From assembly GCA_028282505.1 (NCBI GenBank), contig JANQHV010000446.1, positions 1 to 39,935 of the forward strand: DNA of 39,935 bases. The letters run 5' to 3'. The stretch is from SAR324 cluster bacterium. Lineage in GTDB: Bacteria > SAR324 > NAC60-12. Below are positions 9,798-19,100 of the stretch, piece by piece. Position numbers and translations under genes: made by a program. Position 1 is the stretch's first letter, and each line of letters starts with the position of its first letter. The notes below the pieces were generated by a model. The model was not told the origin of the DNA. It worked only from the letters and a program-made list of their open reading frames with translations, and did no database searches.

Positions 9798-11390
9798 TTA
9801 ATAAAAAAGTTCCTTCTTCCCAAAGAGGATTTCTGAGGCCATTCCCTGATGCTTGGTATCTTCTAACAACTTTCTCACCGAAACCATCGGTTTGGAATCA
9901 TCGGTGTAACGTTTACTCATGATATAGTTCAACCAGGGTTCCTGTCCCATCGCATAGATGTATACCTCCTTGGGACGGAACCGTTTGGCAATATCGATAG
10001 AGCCGTCATAATCCGAGGCGGATAATGTACGTGAACGGTCTTGATCCCGAGGCAAGGGAGTGGGCATCAATGGCCCATACAACCACGACAGAGGAGCCCC
10101 TTCGCATTCCAGGCCAACAAACAATACATCCACATTGCCAATCACCCGCTGGATATGGTCGTACATACGAGGTTCCAAATTGCAGGAATCCACCGCCAGC
10201 ATGACGGAAACCGTATCGGTTTTGACCACATATGCTAATTTGCTGAGGATACTCAAGTCACTGTGTTCTCCCAGAAAAGGAATTCCAGTGATGCTGATGT
10301 GGCGGTCTTGCAGTTCTTCCATTTCGGCAAGTTCCCTCACATTGGCAAAACCAATCTTTTGAAACATGAGCTTCAGACTTGGGTCGTGCAGCAGACCGTC
10401 CCCACTGCGTGGCACAATGATGTTTTCCACTCGGTGGCGCAACTGGAGCAGGGTTTCCAGCAGGATATGATCCTGGTGGTTGTGTGTGATCAACAGATAG
10501 TCGATTTTTTCCGGCAAATCCTGAAAAGAGAAACGAGAAATCTCATTTTCGTACCCCAGATAACTGATCACAGGATCTACCAGGACTGACATGCCCTGGG
10601 ATTCAATCAAAACACAGGCATGGCCAAAATACCGCACGCGTGTGTCACTTCCTGTGTAGGAGGACAATGGGGGAGGGGCGGTTTCCGTAAAAAAGGACTT
10701 AAAAACCTCACGCTCTTCAGTATCCACTTCCAGACGCTCCATAATTGAGGACAATGGTTGAGGCTCCGTTTTCATCTGAAACAACTCATCGATTCGCTTG
10801 TCTGCAAAGGGCAATTCCAGATAAACACGTTGATCTCCCCGTAAACGTGGAGTGCTCAGGACCGGTGGCCGATAATCCTCTTCAGTCAAATAAAGGCTGA
10901 ATGCCTGCAACGATTCATTATAATATTTGCTGTGGTACAACAGTGATTCGAACAAGCGATAAGAAGGATTGTTGTTCAGATCATAGTTGAGTTCCACAAA
11001 ACCCTTCAGGATTTCAGGCACTTTCGCATAGAGCGGTTCAATACTGTAACCGTTCGCTTCCTCCAACAACATGGTGTTGAGTGTTTCCAATGCTTCCGCA
11101 AATTCCAACTGTATTTTTCGTTCATTTTCGGTTTTGTCTCGTAAAGCTCGCACATCTTCGGAGCGATCCGTTTGATAATCGACAAATGGGCCACCCAGCA
11201 TCTTGGGATTTTTGACAGCAGCCTGGTGGATCTTCGGCGCCTGAAGGTAAGAATTCATGATTTTCAAGTGTCGATTTTTAATATTCAAAGCCAGGGTGGC
11301 TGGAGACACCAAATGGCTCCAGGCATACCAGTGGTCCACAATCGGTTCTGAAATCACATTTTGCTTCAAATAAACAGGTTTCTCATTCAT
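9798..11390 (-). CDS. CmlA-like MBL-fold di-iron beta-hydroxylase of carrier-bound amino acids
   Basis: 530 residues, the length of CmlA, the chloramphenicol-pathway enzyme that beta-hydroxylates an aminoacyl group tethered to an NRPS. An N-terminal helical region (~1-220) precedes the metallo-beta-lactamase-fold domain. That domain carries THNHQDH near 300, FLGEHSDLSI, the AVDSCNLE segment and the family-typical GLECEGAPLSWLYGPL near 430. The E-H pair of the GEH motif and the Asp of VDS correspond, as I recall, to di-iron ligands of CmlA. Plain lactonases and lactamases lack the N-terminal domain and the ECEGAP block. The gene lies between a Dab-type aminotransferase and the ACP-AMT protein, close to an A-T-C synthetase whose loaded residue is a plausible substrate. 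I chose ATG at 11390; a TTG directly before it is less likely. Confidence 0.88.
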   Translation of the reverse strand: MNEKPVYLKQNVISEPIVDHWYAWSHLVSPATLALNIKNRHLKIMNSYLQAPKIHQAAVKNPKMLGGPFVDYQTDRSEDVRALRDKTENERKIQLEFAEALETLNTMLLEEANGYSIEPLYAKVPEILKGFVELNYDLNNNPSYRLFESLLYHSKYYNESLQAFSLYLTEEDYRPPVLSTPRLRGDQRVYLELPFADKRIDELFQMKTEPQPLSSIMERLEVDTEEREVFKSFFTETAPPPLSSYTGSDTRVRYFGHACVLIESQGMSVLVDPVISYLGYENEISRFSFQDLPEKIDYLLITHNHQDHILLETLLQLRHRVENIIVPRSGDGLLHDPSLKLMFQKIGFANVRELAEMEELQDRHISITGIPFLGEHSDLSILSKLAYVVKTDTVSVMLAVDSCNLEPRMYDHIQRVIGNVDVLFVGLECEGAPLSWLYGPLMPTPLPRDQDRSRTLSASDYDGSIDIAKRFRPKEVYIYAMGQEPWLNYIMSKRYTDDSKPMVSVRKLLEDTKHQGMASEILFGKKELFY

Positions 11391-11401
11391 CAATCATTCT
11401 C

Positions 11402-12811
11402 TCAATGGAGGGTTGTAGAAAATTCGTCATTTGTCAAAAATTCTTCCTGCAACTGCTGGTTGACCTTCTGGAAAATTTCCATCGCATGGTCCACAATCGT
11501 TTCGGTGACAATCAAAGCAGGTAATAAACGAAGCACATTATTGAAGTGTCCTCCCACTTCCACCAACAATCCATTTTCAAAAAGCCGACGACGTAACTGG
11601 AGCACAAATTCGGTGAAGGGTTCTTTACTTTCAACGCTCCGCACGTATTCTATCCCAAAAAACAAACCCTGATTTCGAATTTCCCCAACAAATTGTAGGG
11701 ATTCACAAATGGTTTCCAATTTGCTCCTCAAATACGCCCCCATTTGAGAAACATGGGTGCTGAGATCGTGTTCGTTGATGAACGTCAAAGTGGCGTTGGC
11801 TGCGGCAAGACTGGCCTGATTGCAACGGAAGGTACCAATGTGGAAGCCCGGTCCCCAGCTTTCGATTTCTTTTTTGTAAACCAGAGCGGATAAGGGAAAT
11901 CCAATCCCACTGATTCCTTTCGAGAGTGTGAAGATATCTGGAACCGCATCCCAATGTTCTGCGGCCAACAGATGACCTGTCCGGTAGTATCCCGACTGGA
12001 TTTCATCAAAAATCACCAGCACGTCATGTTGATGAGCCAGCTTGATCACTTCGGGTAAGAATTGGGGATGAGGAACTACAGTTCCCCCTTCTCCCTGGAT
12101 GGGTTCCAGCAGAATAGCAGCAGGCTTTGGCACACCAGAAGCAGGGTTTTCCAGCAAATTTTTCAAAAAGTGGAGACACTCTCGCTCACAGGAGCTTTGG
12201 GTCTTACCAAAAGGACAACGATAGCAATAGCTGTAAGGGACAAATTGCACATCGGCCACGGAAGGCAGTTTTTCTTTATGAGCCATCAAACTAGTGGCTC
12301 CTAACGCTCCTGCGGTCATGCCATGATAACCACCGTAGAAAGCAATAATCCCTGACCGTCCGGTGCTGTGCCGGGCCAGCTTGATAGCAGCCTCAATGGC
12401 ATCTGATCCGGTGGGACCCCCAAAGCTGACTTTGTATTTCCCTTTCATGGAATCGGGAAGCTGGGTGTTGAATTTCTCTAAAAATTCGATCTTGTTTCGT
12501 GTTGGAAAGTCTAACACATGAACCAAGTTTTTCTGTTGAGTTGCCACGGCTGCCAGAATGTCAGGATTGCTGTGACCTAAATTGATGGCTGCAGCGCCAG
12601 AAAAAAAATCCAAATAACGGTTGCCATCTACATCTTCCAAGACACTGCCCAATCCCTTTTCAAAAGCGACTGGTATGCCTCTTGGATAAGAAACAACACT
12701 GCCTTCCAGTTTACCTTGGATTGCCAACAATTGTTTCGATTTTTCACCAGGGACCGTCGCAGTGACGATGTTGGCATCATCCCCTAAATGGTAGCTTTGA
12801 AATTTGTCCAT
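11402..12811 (-). CDS. dat: Class III aminotransferase, diaminobutyrate--2-oxoglutarate type
   Basis: 469 residues of fold-type I PLP enzyme. Diagnostic blocks of the 2,4-diaminobutyrate (Dab) aminotransferase branch (Dat, PvdH, RhbA, EctB relatives) are GPTGSDAIEAAIKLAR, the YHGMTAGALGATS block, the Cys-rich YCYRCPFGKTQSSCEREC segment, LEPIQGEGG and FDEIQSGYYRTG. The PLP lysine is in TLSKGISGIG. The family makes L-2,4-diaminobutyrate from aspartate semialdehyde and glutamate, a common building block for siderophores and cationic peptides. The gene sits 21 bases after an NRPS gene and a few bases before the CmlA-like oxygenase, so it probably feeds Dab to an A domain of this line; two A domains show acidic pocket residues. 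GGGGAG lies about 12 bases before the ATG. Another amine donor/acceptor pair within class III cannot be excluded. Confidence 0.85.
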   Translation of the reverse strand: MDKFQSYHLGDDANIVTATVPGEKSKQLLAIQGKLEGSVVSYPRGIPVAFEKGLGSVLEDVDGNRYLDFFSGAAAINLGHSNPDILAAVATQQKNLVHVLDFPTRNKIEFLEKFNTQLPDSMKGKYKVSFGGPTGSDAIEAAIKLARHSTGRSGIIAFYGGYHGMTAGALGATSLMAHKEKLPSVADVQFVPYSYCYRCPFGKTQSSCERECLHFLKNLLENPASGVPKPAAILLEPIQGEGGTVVPHPQFLPEVIKLAHQHDVLVIFDEIQSGYYRTGHLLAAEHWDAVPDIFTLSKGISGIGFPLSALVYKKEIESWGPGFHIGTFRCNQASLAAANATLTFINEHDLSTHVSQMGAYLRSKLETICESLQFVGEIRNQGLFFGIEYVRSVESKEPFTEFVLQLRRRLFENGLLVEVGGHFNNVLRLLPALIVTETIVDHAMEIFQKVNQQLQEEFLTNDEFSTTLH

Positions 12812-12832
12812 AGTCTGATTATCTCCCCAGTT

Positions 12833-15800
12833 TTAAAAGTTTAGTTCCAATGAAAGGGCGGGTTGCTCCTGATGAGGTACCTCCTCATCCTCTAGCTCCA
12901 GATCAAGCAGACGGATTGTTGGATCCATCACAACTTGATCAATCACCCTTTGCAGCTGTTGATGAAACTTGACAATCGTTGATGCTTCAAAAAGATCATG
13001 ATTGTAAACCAGCTTCCATTCAAGCTGCTCGTCTGATTCAGTGGCATAAAACCACAAATCATGCTTGGCATAAGGTTGTGGTTGATTGAAATTTGAAATC
13101 CGAAAATCGGTTGAGGCTTCGCCCTCCTGAGTTTTACGATTGAACCAGGTGAACCCCACATCATAGAGAGGAGAGCGACTGGGGTCACGCACTGGATCGT
13201 GCTCCTCTACCAAACGCTCAAAAGGATAACGTTGGTGTGTAAACATTTCCAGACACAATTGATTCACCCGTCTCAACAAGGATTGAAAGGTTTCTTTACG
13301 ATCCAATTGCACACGCAACGGTAAAAGGTTCACAAAAAAGCCAATTTGATTGACCAAATCCGGGTGCTCCCGCCCAGAAATCGGGAATCCCAAACACAGA
13401 TCGTTTTGTGCGGTGACACGGTGCAATAGCGAAACAATCAAAGTCGTGCATAGCATAAAAAGACTGACCTCTTGTTTCAGGGCCAATCCTCTTAAAGCGT
13501 GTATTGCCTCCGCTCCGTACATAAATTCGATCTGTTTTCCCCGGTTGCTTTTGACCGCAGGCCTTGGAAAGTCGAGAGGCAAATCGAGCCGGGGCAGATT
13601 GGCACAGCGTTGACTCCAATATTCCTGAGCCATCTGTGCCTCTGCAGAAGCCAGCCAGAGATTTTGCCAATGGGCCACATCTTTAAATTGGATGGAAAGT
13701 GGGGGTAGAGAATGACCACTGTACACATCCAGCAATTCCTGCCATAAAACATCCACCGACCAATCATCTCCGACAATGTGGTGCAGATTGAAAAGCAACA
13801 CATAACGTGGATTTTCTTGTGACGAAGCGTCCAATTGCAACAGGCTCATCCGTAACAAAACATCTTTAGACAAGTCCAACACCCTTTGCTCTTCGGCTAA
13901 AACATACTGGTGAGCTTTTTTCACAGGGTCGGCTTCCTGACTCAGGTCGATCCACTCTACTTCAGATGAGACCGACTCGTGGACTATTTGCCACAATTGG
14001 CCATCAATCTCCTGGAAGTTGGTTCTCAAAATTTCATGCCGTTGCAACACCTCTCGAAAAGCGACTTGAAAGGTTTCCACACGGAAAGGACCTTCTATCA
14101 AGTAAGCTCCAGTCATATTGTAGGCTTCAGAATCCTGGGATGCCTGGGATGCCAGCCAAAGTTGACGCTGTGGTAAAGATACGGGATAACGCTCCTGTAC
14201 AGGTATTACAGGGATTGAGGCATAGCTTCTCTCGTCTTTTTGCTCTGCACACGCAGCCAGTTGGCGGATGGTCGGATTTTCAAAAAACTCTTTCAAGCTG
14301 AAGTCAATCCCCAGAGACTTGTATATTCTGGCAATCGTGGTGGTGGCGCTCAAGGAGTGTCCTCCCAATTCAAAAAACGAATGATGGATGCCCACCCGGT
14401 CCAGTCCCAGGGTATCAGCCCAAATTTCTGCCAGAGCTTGTTGCAGCTTGGTCTGTGGAGCGACATATTCAACGGTCGCAGAGATCAATTCTTCTGGCCT
14501 CGGCAATGCCTTGCGATTGACCTTCCCATTCAGGGTGAGAGGCAATTCGGATAAAGTGACAAAAATCGCAGGAACCAGAGCCTGGGGAAGGGTTTGCAGC
14601 AAGGTTTGCTTCAAAGTGGCAACGTCCACGGTTTGTTTTTCTACAAAGTAACCAACCAGAACTTCTTCTCCATTAGAGCCGGTTTGAGAAACAACAACTG
14701 CCTGGGCCACCTTGGGGTCACTCAAAATAGCTTGTTCAATCTCTCCCAATTCTACTCGAATTCCATTGTGTTTGATTTGTTGGTCTTGCCTTCCAATGAT
14801 TTCAATTTTGTCATAATCCAGATAACGCCCCAGATCTCCCGTGCGATAAACCAAATCTTCGCCTTCTGAATTCACAGGATTCTGTAAAAAATATTCTCTG
14901 GTTTTGGTATCATCCTCAAAATAACCTTTACTCAAAAATGGAGTCTTAATATAGACCTCCCCAATCTCCTGAGGCCGGGCTAATTGTTTGCCATTGGCAA
15001 TGATGATCTTGGTGTGGGAAATGGGTTGGCCGACATGAATCCGCTCTGAAGGAGATGCTGGAATTTCACCAATCCGATGGAAAGTTTTCACCATAGTCGC
15101 TTCTGTGGGGCCATACAAATTGACCAGTTCTACCTGGTTTCCTACTCTCTGACGCCACGCCTGCACATCTCTAGTATATAGCATTTCTCCTGCCAGCAAG
15201 ACATAGCGCAGTTGAGGGAATACGTCATGATCCATTTCCAACGATTCCAGGGTTCGTATGATGGCCCGAAGCAAGGAAGGGACACAATGGATTAAAGTAA
15301 TCTCCTTTTCTTTAATCCACTCAATCAATTTCAAAAGATTATCCCGGCTTTGCAGCGGTGGTACACAAACACAGCCTCCTTGAGATAAAGGAAGGAAGAT
15401 ATCTCGGAGTGATGCATCAAAGGTCACTTGTGTCAATTGACTGACTCGAAACAGGGAATTCACTGCAAATTCCTGACTTTCCCAATGAATGAAATGCCCC
15501 AGGCTCTTGTGGCAACCAACAATGATTTTGGGGATTCCAGTAGACCCCGAAGTGTAGAATAAATAATTACTATCTTCGGGACTACTCAACAACTCAGGAT
15601 TGTTTTCAGACCATGCTTCCTTCATTGTCAGGAGTTGGCTCTGAGAATTAGCATACTGGAATACACTCAAGCCTCCGTTGTTTTCCAGAATAACCAGGTG
15701 AAGACTGAGGTTTTTGAGATGCCCCAAGTGGTGGTGGAGATTGTCCAGTAAATTTCGGCTGGTGATGACAATACACGGACTAGTTTTACTGAAAATCTGC

Positions 15801-16081
15801 TCCCATCGCGTTTGGGGGATATCCCAATGTAAAGGAAGATACACACCACCGGCTTTGAAGATCGCCAACAAAGTTTGTATGTGGTGTCTCCCAGGAGGCA
15901 ACAAAGCCCCAACCACTCGATCTTGACTGACTCCCAAATGCCTTAGCAAGTGAGCCAAACGATTCGCTTGACAGTTCAAATCATGGTAGTTGATTGAGCC
16001 GGTTTCATCCTCTACAGCAATCTGCTCTGGTACTTGTTCGGCTTGATATTCAAATACAGTATGAATGATTTTTCTATCCAT
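12833..16081 (-). CDS. NRPS A-T-C, starter-like module
   Basis: 1082 residues from the ATG at 16081 (MDRKIIHTVFEYQ). A longer frame begins at a TTG at 16108 overlapping the previous stop. I prefer the ATG because the first NRPS gene begins with the same KKIIHTVFE-like sequence. Domains: A (~10-500; YTSGSTGIPKI, YGPTEATM, YRTGDLGRY), T (GGHSLSA near 573), C (HHIVGDDW near 770, with Asp where the motif normally has Gly). The manually read code is DARHLALMVK, nearly the same as DVRHLALLAK of the first module of the operon. I cannot match it confidently; it resembles the Ser/Hpg pattern DxxHLxL but has Arg at the third position. The preceding synthetase ends in a C domain, so this A-T completes that module. 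The T-bound residue is a candidate substrate for the adjacent CmlA-like oxygenase. Confidence 0.94.
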   Translation of the reverse strand: MDRKIIHTVFEYQAEQVPEQIAVEDETGSINYHDLNCQANRLAHLLRHLGVSQDRVVGALLPPGRHHIQTLLAIFKAGGVYLPLHWDIPQTRWEQIFSKTSPCIVITSRNLLDNLHHHLGHLKNLSLHLVILENNGGLSVFQYANSQSQLLTMKEAWSENNPELLSSPEDSNYLFYTSGSTGIPKIIVGCHKSLGHFIHWESQEFAVNSLFRVSQLTQVTFDASLRDIFLPLSQGGCVCVPPLQSRDNLLKLIEWIKEKEITLIHCVPSLLRAIIRTLESLEMDHDVFPQLRYVLLAGEMLYTRDVQAWRQRVGNQVELVNLYGPTEATMVKTFHRIGEIPASPSERIHVGQPISHTKIIIANGKQLARPQEIGEVYIKTPFLSKGYFEDDTKTREYFLQNPVNSEGEDLVYRTGDLGRYLDYDKIEIIGRQDQQIKHNGIRVELGEIEQAILSDPKVAQAVVVSQTGSNGEEVLVGYFVEKQTVDVATLKQTLLQTLPQALVPAIFVTLSELPLTLNGKVNRKALPRPEELISATVEYVAPQTKLQQALAEIWADTLGLDRVGIHHSFFELGGHSLSATTTIARIYKSLGIDFSLKEFFENPTIRQLAACAEQKDERSYASIPVIPVQERYPVSLPQRQLWLASQASQDSEAYNMTGAYLIEGPFRVETFQVAFREVLQRHEILRTNFQEIDGQLWQIVHESVSSEVEWIDLSQEADPVKKAHQYVLAEEQRVLDLSKDVLLRMSLLQLDASSQENPRYVLLFNLHHIVGDDWSVDVLWQELLDVYSGHSLPPLSIQFKDVAHWQNLWLASAEAQMAQEYWSQRCANLPRLDLPLDFPRPAVKSNRGKQIEFMYGAEAIHALRGLALKQEVSLFMLCTTLIVSLLHRVTAQNDLCLGFPISGREHPDLVNQIGFFVNLLPLRVQLDRKETFQSLLRRVNQLCLEMFTHQRYPFERLVEEHDPVRDPSRSPLYDVGFTWFNRKTQEGEASTDFRISNFNQPQPYAKHDLWFYATESDEQLEWKLVYNHDLFEASTIVKFHQQLQRVIDQVVMDPTIRLLDLELEDEEVPHQEQPALSLELNF

Positions 16082-16104
16082 AAATTTCACTTCTTCAATA
16101 ATGC

Positions 16105-19100
16105 TCAAAAGTCTTCATCAATGGTTTCAGTAATCGAAGTGAGGAACTGCTCCTTAACCACCCGTTCCTGTTCAGTCAGAGTTTGTTGGAACAACATCTG
16201 TAGTGTACTTTCAGGAGATTGGGTGGATACTTCAATCAGTCGTTCCAGTTCCTGCCGAAACTGTTCGATTCGTGATGCGGTGAAAAGATCCGTATCGTAT
16301 TCAATCGCGCAGCGCACCTCAGATTCCAGTCTACCACTGAACATAAAAGTCAGATCAAATTTACTGGTTTCGCTTTTCGGAAGAATAGTCTTAACGGTGA
16401 TGTCCTTGGTGAAGGTCTGATACACCGCTTCAGCGTCCTCTTGTTCCGTATTGCTCCAGGTGACGGCTACATCAAAAAATGGATTACGGTTACGATCCTG
16501 TCCCTGGCCAAACTCTTCAACCAGCAAATCGAAAGGATATGCCTGGTGTTCCTGCGCTTCCAAAAAGTTTTGTCCGACTTCTGATAAGAGTTGCAAAAAG
16601 GTGTTTTCACGGCGGCAGGTGCTTTTCAACACCAGGAGATTGAGATAAAACCCTACCTGTTCCTCCAGCTCAGGCACCACTCTTCCTGAAGCATCACTGC
16701 CAATCACAATGGTTTGCTGCCCACTGAGTTTGAACAACAACAGATTGATCAGGGTCAACATGACCGTGTAAGGCGTCACTTGAGTCTGGGTTGCCAGAAG
16801 CTGAAGTTTGATGCAATGCTCCTGATTCAGAGCAAATCGCAATTTAGCCCCACGGTGACGTGCAACCGCAGGTCTTGGAAAATCAGTAGAGAGTTGCAAC
16901 TCAGGAAGGTTTTCCAACTGGGCATGCCAATACTGGCGATGGGGATTGTCTTTCCCATCCAGAAATTGCTGTTTCTGCCAAGCCGCAAAATCTTTATACT
17001 GGATGGCCAAAGGAGGAAGAGAGAAAGACTCACCTTTCACTTCGGCCATGTAAAAACCCAACAATTCTTTAAAGAGAATCTCCATTGACCATGCATCTGC
17101 TGTGATGTGGTGCAAGTTCAACAAAATGATAGTGTTCGCCAGACCATTTTCAGAAGCAGGTGGCAACTGGACAAAGATCACACGGATCAATGGACCTTCC
17201 GCTAAATCAAAGGGGGTCTGAGCCTCTTGCTGAAGCAATTCCTCCAGGCGAATTTCTGGCACTTGTTCTGTCCTCAGATCCGCCCTGGGAATCTTTAAGA
17301 CCACCTCAGCCTGGATTTGTTGTCTCACTTCCCCATGCACTCGAATGAAGTTCGTCCGTAAGACTTCGTGTCGCGCCACTATTTGATTGAAGGCATGTTC
17401 CAACACATCTAGCTGAAGTGGGCCTTCCATCTGATAGGCCTCCAGCATGTTATAAGCTTGAGCGCCTTCCTGAACCTGATCCAGCACCCAAATCCTTTTT
17501 TGTCCATGAGAAGCCTCATAGTGAGGTTGTTCCGGCAATACTGGGATCGGAGAAAATCCAACGGAAGATGTTGTTTGAATCTGGAGCGCCATCTCTTCGA
17601 TAGTCGGAGCATTAAAGAACTCGATTAAGCGCAATTCAGCAGACAATTGTTTTTGCACGCGCAGGAGAATTTGAGTGGCCGTCAAGCTGTGCCCTCCCCG
17701 ATCAAAAAAATTATCACGAATGCCAATCCCTGTTTGCCCCAACACCGACTCCCAGATGTGGACTAATGTCTTTTCCAGAGCATTCCTGGGAGGACATTCC
17801 TCTTTCTGATCCGCTAGAAAAGAAGAACTGTCCATGGCGATTAACGCCTTCTGATCAATTTTGCCGATTGGGGTTAAAGGCAATGCATCCAAAATAACCA
17901 AAGCCGCAGGAATCATGTGAGTTGGCAAATGAGCCTCCAAGCTTTTTCGTAACCGGGCACAGAGGTCATCGTGGTTTGTGTTTATTACGTTAGTTGAGAA
18001 ATATCCAGCCAGGTGAGCCCCTTTGGCAGGATCTTCTTTGAGCACCACCGCTGCTGCTTGCACATAGTCCTGCTCCATCATCACACTGTCAATTTCGCTC
18101 AATTCAATGCGATGTCCTCTCAATTTGACCTGAGAGTCTTGTCGTCCGATAAACTCAATGGTTCCATCTGGCAACCAATACCCCAGATCCCCGGTCAAAT
18201 AGAGGGTATCTCCTAAAATTTCCGGATAAGGGTTGGGAAGGAAAGATTGCTCGGTTTGAGCCGCTTTATTCCAGTAACCTAAACCCACTCCAACGCCTGA
18301 GACTACAATTTCACCAACCACTCCAACAGGCAGCAGTTGCTGCTGAGAATCCAGGATCAAGGCATTCATATTAGCCAAAGGCTTACCGATTGGTACCGTT
18401 CGTGCTTCAGGGGGCAAGGGTTTTTCAATCACATGTTGGATCACGTCATCAGAAGCTTCACTGGGACCATATGCATTGAGGACTTTGGTCTCTGGATAGA
18501 GAGTCAGCCATTCGTTGACCAAAGGCACAGAAGCTGTTTCGCCTGTCACGAGCAACCATTGTAAATCCGAAAGGGCTCGTTCTGTTTCTGGCAGTTGTTG
18601 CAGGTATTCCAACAACACTTGGAGAAACGAGGGAACGAATTCAACCACCGTAACTCTTTCTTTTTGCATCAAAGTAAAGACCGCTTTTGGATCAGCCTGG
18701 CTTTCATAGTCGCATATCACCACTCGTCCCCCTGTCAAAATCGGAGCCAAAAACTGTATGACGGAAATGTCTGAAGAGACAGGAGCACTTTGCAAAAATC
18801 GAAAATCATCAGGCAACTGCAAAGCATCTTGTTCGGCCAGGATATGGTTCAAGCATCCCCCATGATGCACCAGAGCCCCCTTAGGCCGTCCGGTGGTTCC
18901 TGAAGTATAGATCATGTACGCCGGATCTTGCAAACGGGGCCGGTTTTCCGGCAAATCAATTTCTTTAGGAACTTGAGTAGCAAGCATGGTATCTCTGATC
19001 GAAGAGGATCGACAAATTTCGTCCACTTCAATTGCTACCTGAAAGTGGGTTTCCCCCGTCAATAAATCAGCATGTTTTTCCTGGGCAGCCTGATCCAACA

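Noticed and set aside
9798-11390. Beta-lactamase, lactonase or glyoxalase
   Set aside because: The MBL motif invites this, but the N-terminal domain, 530-residue length and the GLECEGAPLSWLYGPL block fit CmlA-type oxygenases instead.
16082-16108. TTG start giving nine more residues to the A-T-C synthetase
   Set aside because: The ATG at 16081 gives an N-terminus matching the other starter-like synthetase; the TTG overlaps the upstream stop codon and has no ribosome site.
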